DNA of 64,000 nt from Thermomicrobiales bacterium. GTDB lineage: Bacteria > Chloroflexota > Chloroflexia > Thermomicrobiales > UBA6265. The notes beneath the pieces were generated by a model. That model made no database searches. It had not been told where the DNA came from and was given only the letters and a program-made list of their open reading frames with translations. How positions within the stretch are numbered: the first letter of the stretch is position 1; each line of letters starts with the position of its first letter. Below are positions 59,008 to 64,000 of the stretch, one piece after another. The stretch spans positions 1-64,000 of the forward strand of contig JAHBVL010000011.1 in assembly GCA_019637585.1 (NCBI GenBank), in the 5' to 3' direction. A program made the translations under genes and the position numbers.

Positions 59008-62000
59008 TCAGGCGATGAAACGAGCTGGCTTTCGTCGCATCGCCGTCAACATACCGAGCACGATCAGTGTGGCCAGCGCGCCCGTGGCAGGCATGAACAG
59101 GTTGGTCGTGGCATTGCCCAACGCTGTATCTCCCGACCCGGTAACCGGCAGAGTGCCGACTTGTCTGGCGCCGCAGTTGTAGATGTAGACGTTCGTATTG
59201 CCGCCGTTCTTGACGATCACATTGCCTGCGGCATCGACGTAGTCGGCCTCGGCATGGCACCAGTCCCCGGTGGTCTCGTCGAGCTTGTAAGTGCCGTTGG
59301 CCAAACCAGTGAAGGTGATGATGCCATTGGCATTTGTCGTGCCCTGAGCAAGCCGGGTACCGGCGACGTTCGCCAGGGCGAAGCCTTCGGGGCTCGTCTG
59401 GACCAGGCAGTCATTTTCCCAGTCGTACTGGCTGACGGCTTTTCCGGTACAGAGGAACTTGTGAACGGTAATCGTTCCCTTGCCGCCCGAGACTGGAGGT
59501 GGTTCGATCGGCGTCGTCTTGCGCACGTTGTACCAGTTGCAGTGGACCTCACCGCCGATGGGCAGATTGAGCTTGATCTTCATGCCGTTCGAGTCGTCGT
59601 ATGTGAACTTGTACGCTGCTCCGCCTGCCTGGCAAGCCACCACGTAGACGGCCACATTGACACCCGCTGGCGGCACTTCCTGGATCGTGTAGTTCCCCGC
59701 CGGGAGATCACCGAATACGACGGTGCCGGTCGCCGGAGTGACCGCCGAGCCATCATTCTCGCCAGGCCCGTTTAGATGGAATGTGGCGCCCTGCAACGGA
59801 GTCGGCGAACACTTCTGCCAATAGTTGCTGGTGGTGCCGGCCGGGCAGACATATTTGGTCAGCGAGATCTGTCCGGTTTCGCCGCTCAGATCCTCGGGTG
59901 AGTTGAACCAGAGGCAAACCGCGTTCGGATTCTCGGCGGTGAGCTGGAGCTGCACATTGCCGTTCACCACAGGGGTGGCGCTCAGATTGCGATCATCCGG
60001 ACCGCAATACGCATACCGCGTCACGAACTCGCCCGGCAGATCCTCACCGAGAACGTAGGAGCCCGCTCCAAGTCCGGTGAATACCGCTCGGCCATTGCCG
60101 TCGTCGCCGGTGTCGCGAGTCATCGGGGCGCCGATCTGAGGGGTCAGCGTGAAGGTGATGTCATCGGTGCGGGTGATGCAGTCGGCATAGAAATCGTCGA
60201 AATCGGCTGCGTTGTGATCGTATCCGACCGGGCAGGTCCGCTTGTGCACGATGACTGTCCCGGTATCCTCATCGGCTTCCTGGGTGTTGTACCAGTCGCA
60301 GATGATCTGCTGACCGGGATCCAGGTCGACTTCGATCCCGCCATTGTCGGTGTAGGTGAATGGCACGATTTGGTCGGAATCAGCCATCGAGCAGAAAACC
60401 GAGATACCGATTCCCTCGCCGATGTAGTTCTCGGTCAGTGTGAACGTTCCGCCAAACAACCCGTCGAAGGTGACAATTCCCGGTCCCGGGGATTGGGTGA
60501 TGATGGTGTTGGCCTGCTCGGTGAACTCGTTCGGGCCATTGATGGTGAAGGTCACACCCGCCAGACCCTGACCGTGGCATTCGTCGGCCACGCCGGGGCC
60601 GGGCACATGACCCGGATCGCACAGCGCCTTGTGCAGCTCGATCGAACCGGTGCCCTGGTCGTCGGGGATGTTGTACCAATCGCAGATCACCGACTGACCG
60701 GACCCGAGAGCGATGTCGATGCCCTGGACGGCGTCGTTGTAGTCGAACGAAACCACCTCGTCGGAATCGGCCATCGAGCAGTAGACGTAGATGCTGGTGA
60801 AATCACCGGGCACGTCTTCGAAGATGGTGTAGGTGGCCGTGGCGGCCAGCTCATTGAAGACGACGATACCGGGACCAACGCCGCCGACGCGTGATGTCGT
60901 GCCGGTGGTGGTGAAGTCATTCGGACCGTTCACCGTGAACTGAATGTTGTCCAGCCCATTGGCGTGGCAATCATCGTAGATCGAGTCACCAGGCACATAA
61001 CCGGCCGGGCAGACCGACTTGTGCAGCTCGATGGTGGCGGGATCCTCCGACGCCGCGCCGGTGGACTCCGTGGCGGTTGCCGTGGCCGTGGCGGGTTGAC
61101 CAATGCTGATGAACTGGGCGCTGGCGTAGCCGTCCTGTCCGTTGTACCGGATGGGCAGGAACCCATTCACTTCCGGACCGAGCAGATCGACCTGCGTATT
61201 GGGCAGGAGAACGGTCAGCACCTCGGAGGTCTGGTCGGGCGCAGTGCGCATATTCACATCAGAGGTTGTGAACGCGATGCCGATCGGTGTGATCGTGCTT
61301 GTCGCCGTCGCGGGCGCTTCCGTCGTGGCGGTGGCGGTCGGTGTGGCGATATCGAGGAAGATCTCGCTGACCCAGCCGGTCTGGCCCTGATAGTCGACCG
61401 GGAAGAAGCCGTTCAGTGCGTCGCCGAGCAGATCGACTGTTGCGCCGGTTGGAAGCTCGAAGAGCACGGCTGCTTCGGATGAGGGGCCATTGCGGAAATT
61501 CACTGAATCATTCGTTACCGCCTGACCGAGCGGCGTTTCGGGATTCGGCACCGAGACGGCCGTCGACGTCGCCGGAATCTCCGTGGTCGCCGTTGGCGTC
61601 ACTGTTGCCGTTTCGCCACCTTCGCCATCGATCTCCAGGAACTCGGCGCTGATCCAGCCACTCTGGTCGTTGATCCGAACCGGGAGGAAGCCGTTGTCCT
61701 CCTCGCCAAGCAGTTCGACGACCGTGCCACCCGGGATGACGGCGATTACCGTCGAACCGTCGGTGGTCGGCGCATCGCGCATGTTCACATCGGAGGTCGT
61801 TGTGGCGGACCCGATCGGATCGGTCGGCAGAATCGGCGACACCGCCTGGATCGTGTTCGTGGCGGTCGGTTCGGACGGAATGATTGGCGCTTCGGTCGTG
61901 GCGGTCGGCGCAGACTGACCACCCAGATCGAGGAACTGGGCGCCGGCCCAGCCATCCTGACCCTGATACCGGACGGGCAGGAAGCCGTTCTGCTCTTCGC

Positions 62001-62991
62001 CGAGGATGTCGACAACGGCGCCGGTTGGCATCAGCACCAGAACCTCGGCGTCGCTGCTCGCTCCGCTGCGCAAGTTGAGGTCGGTCGTGGTCGTTGCTTG
62101 ACCGATGGGGTTCGCGGGCGGATTGATCGTGCCGCTGCCGCTATCTTCGGTAGCGGTCGGCTCGGCGTCTGGTTCGGAGGGCGCGTCGACCTGGAAGACA
62201 TCGCAGGAGATGCGATTGTTGTTGAGGTTGACCGTTGCCACGCCACCCGGAGCGTCGACGTGGTCGATGCTGGTCGGGTTCGGCGACGTCACGTAGTCAG
62301 GAGTGGCGTAGTTGTAGCAGTAGAAGACCGATGTCTGACCGGAGGCGGGATTCGTTTCCTGCAATGTGTAGGCGCCCGGCGGCAGACCCACGATCGGCGC
62401 CCTGGCCGAGATACCCCACTGACCGGTCACCGGATTCCACGATTGGCCACTGCTGACCATGGTGAAGGTGAAGGGGACGTTGTTCCGGTCTTCGGTGCAG
62501 CCGTCGCGCCAGGTTTCGTAGGCGGTGGCGGAGGAGTCGAACCCGGATGGACAGTCATAGGCATAAACCGCCAGCGTGCCGAGCGAGCAGTTGCCGTCGG
62601 TGCCAATGGCGAAGTTGACCACCGGTGTTTCGCCGCCGGCGAAGGGACCGATCACCTGGGGATCGGGAGTAACGCCGCAGGCCGTTGTGGTTTCGACATC
62701 GACCGTGACCGTCATTTCGGCGGAGGTGACATCGATGTCGAAGGAGGTTGCTCCCTGCAGACCGATTTCACGAGGTCCGTAGACCGTGCCGTCGGAGGTG
62801 GTCGCTCGGACGCGGACAAATGGCATCGGGGTGACGCCATCCTCCGCAGTCGTCGTAATGGTCAGCGAGACCGTGCCCTGCGCGGCGGCAGGCGTGGTCA
62901 GAACAGGTAACGCCGAGAGCATCAGCATCAGTGCGATCGCCAACGACCACACACGCCCGATTGCCGCCGGCGTCGCGCCATTCCGTTTCAT
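59008..62991 (-). CDS. Large secreted SH3b and Cys-rich repeat protein with LPVTG
   Basis: 1327 residues from ATG 62991, with AGGAGG 4 nt upstream. Signal peptide about 1-37, then a roughly 240-residue beta-rich region, four SH3b domains joined by Thr/Ala-rich linkers (each with NGFLPVRY-type), and five Cys-rich repeats of SpaA/prealbumin-like type. Repeats start with HKSVCPAGY-like segments and four of the five end with CDWYN, CLWFN or CNWYN; the fifth ends YIYNCG. The C-terminus has LPVTG at 1281-1285, a hydrophobic segment (about 1298-1318) and RRKPARF, a sortase-type sorting signal with a long spacer. Probably wall-linked by the sortase at 7995-8642. Confidence 0.85.
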   Translation of the reverse strand: MKRNGATPAAIGRVWSLAIALMLMLSALPVLTTPAAAQGTVSLTITTTAEDGVTPMPFVRVRATTSDGTVYGPREIGLQGATSFDIDVTSAEMTVTVDVETTTACGVTPDPQVIGPFAGGETPVVNFAIGTDGNCSLGTLAVYAYDCPSGFDSSATAYETWRDGCTEDRNNVPFTFTMVSSGQSWNPVTGQWGISARAPIVGLPPGAYTLQETNPASGQTSVFYCYNYATPDYVTSPNPTSIDHVDAPGGVATVNLNNNRISCDVFQVDAPSEPDAEPTATEDSGSGTINPPANPIGQATTTTDLNLRSGASSDAEVLVLMPTGAVVDILGEEQNGFLPVRYQGQDGWAGAQFLDLGGQSAPTATTEAPIIPSEPTATNTIQAVSPILPTDPIGSATTTSDVNMRDAPTTDGSTVIAVIPGGTVVELLGEEDNGFLPVRINDQSGWISAEFLEIDGEGGETATVTPTATTEIPATSTAVSVPNPETPLGQAVTNDSVNFRNGPSSEAAVLFELPTGATVDLLGDALNGFFPVDYQGQTGWVSEIFLDIATPTATATTEAPATATSTITPIGIAFTTSDVNMRTAPDQTSEVLTVLLPNTQVDLLGPEVNGFLPIRYNGQDGYASAQFISIGQPATATATATESTGAASEDPATIELHKSVCPAGYVPGDSIYDDCHANGLDNIQFTVNGPNDFTTTGTTSRVGGVGPGIVVFNELAATATYTIFEDVPGDFTSIYVYCSMADSDEVVSFDYNDAVQGIDIALGSGQSVICDWYNIPDDQGTGSIELHKALCDPGHVPGPGVADECHGQGLAGVTFTINGPNEFTEQANTIITQSPGPGIVTFDGLFGGTFTLTENYIGEGIGISVFCSMADSDQIVPFTYTDNGGIEVDLDPGQQIICDWYNTQEADEDTGTVIVHKRTCPVGYDHNAADFDDFYADCITRTDDITFTLTPQIGAPMTRDTGDDGNGRAVFTGLGAGSYVLGEDLPGEFVTRYAYCGPDDRNLSATPVVNGNVQLQLTAENPNAVCLWFNSPEDLSGETGQISLTKYVCPAGTTSNYWQKCSPTPLQGATFHLNGPGENDGSAVTPATGTVVFGDLPAGNYTIQEVPPAGVNVAVYVVACQAGGAAYKFTYDDSNGMKIKLNLPIGGEVHCNWYNVRKTTPIEPPPVSGGKGTITVHKFLCTGKAVSQYDWENDCLVQTSPEGFALANVAGTRLAQGTTNANGIITFTGLANGTYKLDETTGDWCHAEADYVDAAGNVIVKNGGNTNVYIYNCGARQVGTLPVTGSGDTALGNATTNLFMPATGALATLIVLGMLTAMRRKPARFIA

Positions 62992-63370
62992 CCCGTCCTC
63001 CTGAGGCGTTCTTCCGCTTGACGATCCGGGTGCGCCACACACCCGCTGCACTGTTCGATTCCTGGCGTTCCGAGCACCCGTGCGCCGTGTTGCCATGCTT
63101 ATTGGGTATAACGCCTGCGACGCCATATGGTTTCATCGGAGCAGGGTATGCGGGGGATGTCGGTGTCCAGGGCATCAGTTGCTGCAACACCCGACGCGAC
63201 AGGGATTCCATGGTATCACGGCTCTCGGCGAGTAGAGCGCTGACTGGGAGTTGCGGGTATTGCTGGCCGACCGAGAGTGTGGACTTTTGGCGGTTCAGGA
63301 ATCATAATCTCCCGGCTCGGAATCGCCACGGCGCTTGTGCCGCGTGAGCGCTCCGATGCGAAAAGGGGCC
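62992..63370. other. Divergent intergenic region, surface protein / transporter
   Basis: 379 bp. No complete promoter is clear. I see no repeats of the families described above and no supported gene. Confidence 0.35.
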
Positions 63371-64000
63371 ATGGACGACCCAACCACGCCTGCATCCGAC
63401 GACGCCGGGTCCGAAGCCGACGCCTCACAATCCGATTCCCCCGAACGTCCCGACCCCGGGTCGCGCTATCCCACACATGTCCGGGCCAGACGCCGGCAGA
63501 TTGCACCATCGGCGTTGCCGGCATTTCCCGAGCACGCTGCGGATGATGCGCCACCGCCCCATTCACCCTTTGTGCGCCGGCCGGTTTCCCGGCTGCAACC
63601 CGATCTGAGTGGCCGGCAGGAGGTGCGCGGTTCGCACATTGGCGACAAGCATGTCCGTGTCATTCGCCAGACGTCGGAGGATTTCGACCGGGCAGGACCG
63701 GGTCACCTGGTGGCGACCGAAGAGGCGAACGAAGCGCGAGGCGGATTCGGGAGAGTCTATTCCCGGATAAAGAGGAGAGTCATCGGTGTACCGCTGGCGA
63801 CGGCTCAGGCGGCGCATGAACGGCTGAGCAATGCCAAAGCGCTGGCGATTCTCTCGTCCGATGCGCTCTCCTCAGTGGCGTACGCCACCGAGGAGATCTT
63901 GCGGGTGCTGCTCGTGTCCGCGGGTGTCGCGGCCATGACCAGAGTTCTGCCGATCGGCGCGGCGATCATCGCGCTCCTGTTGATCGTCGGATTTTCCTAT
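63371..64000 (+). CDS. APC/KUP-superfamily transporter, KimA-like (partial)
   Basis: The first 210 residues of a gene that runs off the window. Residues 1-150 are a long, acidic then basic cytoplasmic tail (DDPTTPASDDAGSEADASQS; VRARRRQIAPSALPAFPEHA). At about residues 151-175 comes AKALAILSSDALSSVAYATE, the hallmark entry to helix 1 of the KimA/YdaO-type potassium or amino-acid permeases, followed by helix 2 (PIGAAIIALLLIVGFSY). In-frame starts at GTG 63344 and ATG 63356 are possible. A high-affinity K+ carrier controlled by c-di-AMP is one reading; an amino-acid permease is the other. Confidence 0.85.
   Translation, partial: MDDPTTPASDDAGSEADASQSDSPERPDPGSRYPTHVRARRRQIAPSALPAFPEHAADDAPPPHSPFVRRPVSRLQPDLSGRQEVRGSHIGDKHVRVIRQTSEDFDRAGPGHLVATEEANEARGGFGRVYSRIKRRVIGVPLATAQAAHERLSNAKALAILSSDALSSVAYATEEILRVLLVSAGVAAMTRVLPIGAAIIALLLIVGFSY

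Noticed and set aside
1-64000. Insertion sequence, prophage, integrative element or biosynthetic gene cluster
   Set aside because: No transposase, integrase, phage structural, NRPS or PKS genes were found; the only mobile-type sequences are short non-coding repeats.

Overview
The window is GC-rich bacterial chromosomal DNA with no plasmid, phage or insertion-sequence genes. The gene content points to Chloroflexota, probably a Thermomicrobia/Sphaerobacter-like lineage: large secreted SH3b proteins, Cys-rich surface repeats with an LPxTG-like C-terminus, a sortase, a bacterial queuosine-salvage (Qng1/DUF2419-like) protein, paired peptide-type ABC operons and many short intergenic repeats. This assignment is an inference from gene content. 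No rRNA, tRNA or CRISPR array was found.

Layout. 0-15 kb: housekeeping and envelope genes (YcaQ-like glycosylase, NlpC/P60 hydrolase, a VOC/DinB-like/SDR trio, an epimerase, mnmA, a sortase, a class B PBP, the Qng1-like protein and an ABC-2 exporter). 15-16 kb: a DUF1778/GNAT toxin-antitoxin pair. 16-23 kb: a minus-strand peptide-type uptake operon (substrate-binding protein, M24 peptidase, two permeases) with a GMC oxidoreductase upstream. 24-28 kb: E1alpha, E1beta and E2 of a 2-oxoacid dehydrogenase. 28-30 kb: a membrane protein carrying an in-frame repeat insertion, an AbrB/PIN toxin-antitoxin pair and a SnoaL-like protein. 30-44 kb: a catabolic island, described below. 44-53 kb: secreted and membrane proteins (SH3b/M23-like, RDD, LLM oxidoreductase, two paralogous secreted proteins, an MFS carrier, a META-domain protein) and a duplicated pair of tiny unannotated loci. 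53-64 kb: gltX, a HigBA-like pair, DinB, a BI-1-like protein, a TIM-barrel/DUF309 fusion, a 1327-residue surface protein, and the start of a KimA/APC-type transporter cut by the window edge.

The most interesting system is the island at 30.1-44.2 kb. A plus-strand operon (racemase-like, creatininase-like, DapA-like, two ACMSD-like amidohydrolases, SelA-like PLP enzyme) runs into a minus-strand operon (peptide-type binding protein, two permeases, CocE-type hydrolase). A GntR/FCD regulator and a class III aminotransferase are divergent from the latter. Both operon promoters have TTGACA, a 17-bp spacer and a recognisable -10, overlapped or followed by the same dyad TGGATA-N3-TATCCA. This predicts one regulon for import and breakdown of an unknown amide, ester or amino-acid-like substrate. 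Neither ABC operon in the window has ATPase genes.

The window is also rich in short repeats. Tandem arrays with a strict 7-bp or 8-bp period but different unit sequences often begin at or just after stop codons. A 51-bp sequence occurs twice in exact inverted copies 8.3 kb apart. A 186-bp element has perfect 18-bp terminal inverted repeats and 11-bp flanking direct repeats, like a MITE. Repeat insertions have altered two proteins: the E1alpha C-terminus and the membrane protein at 28 kb.
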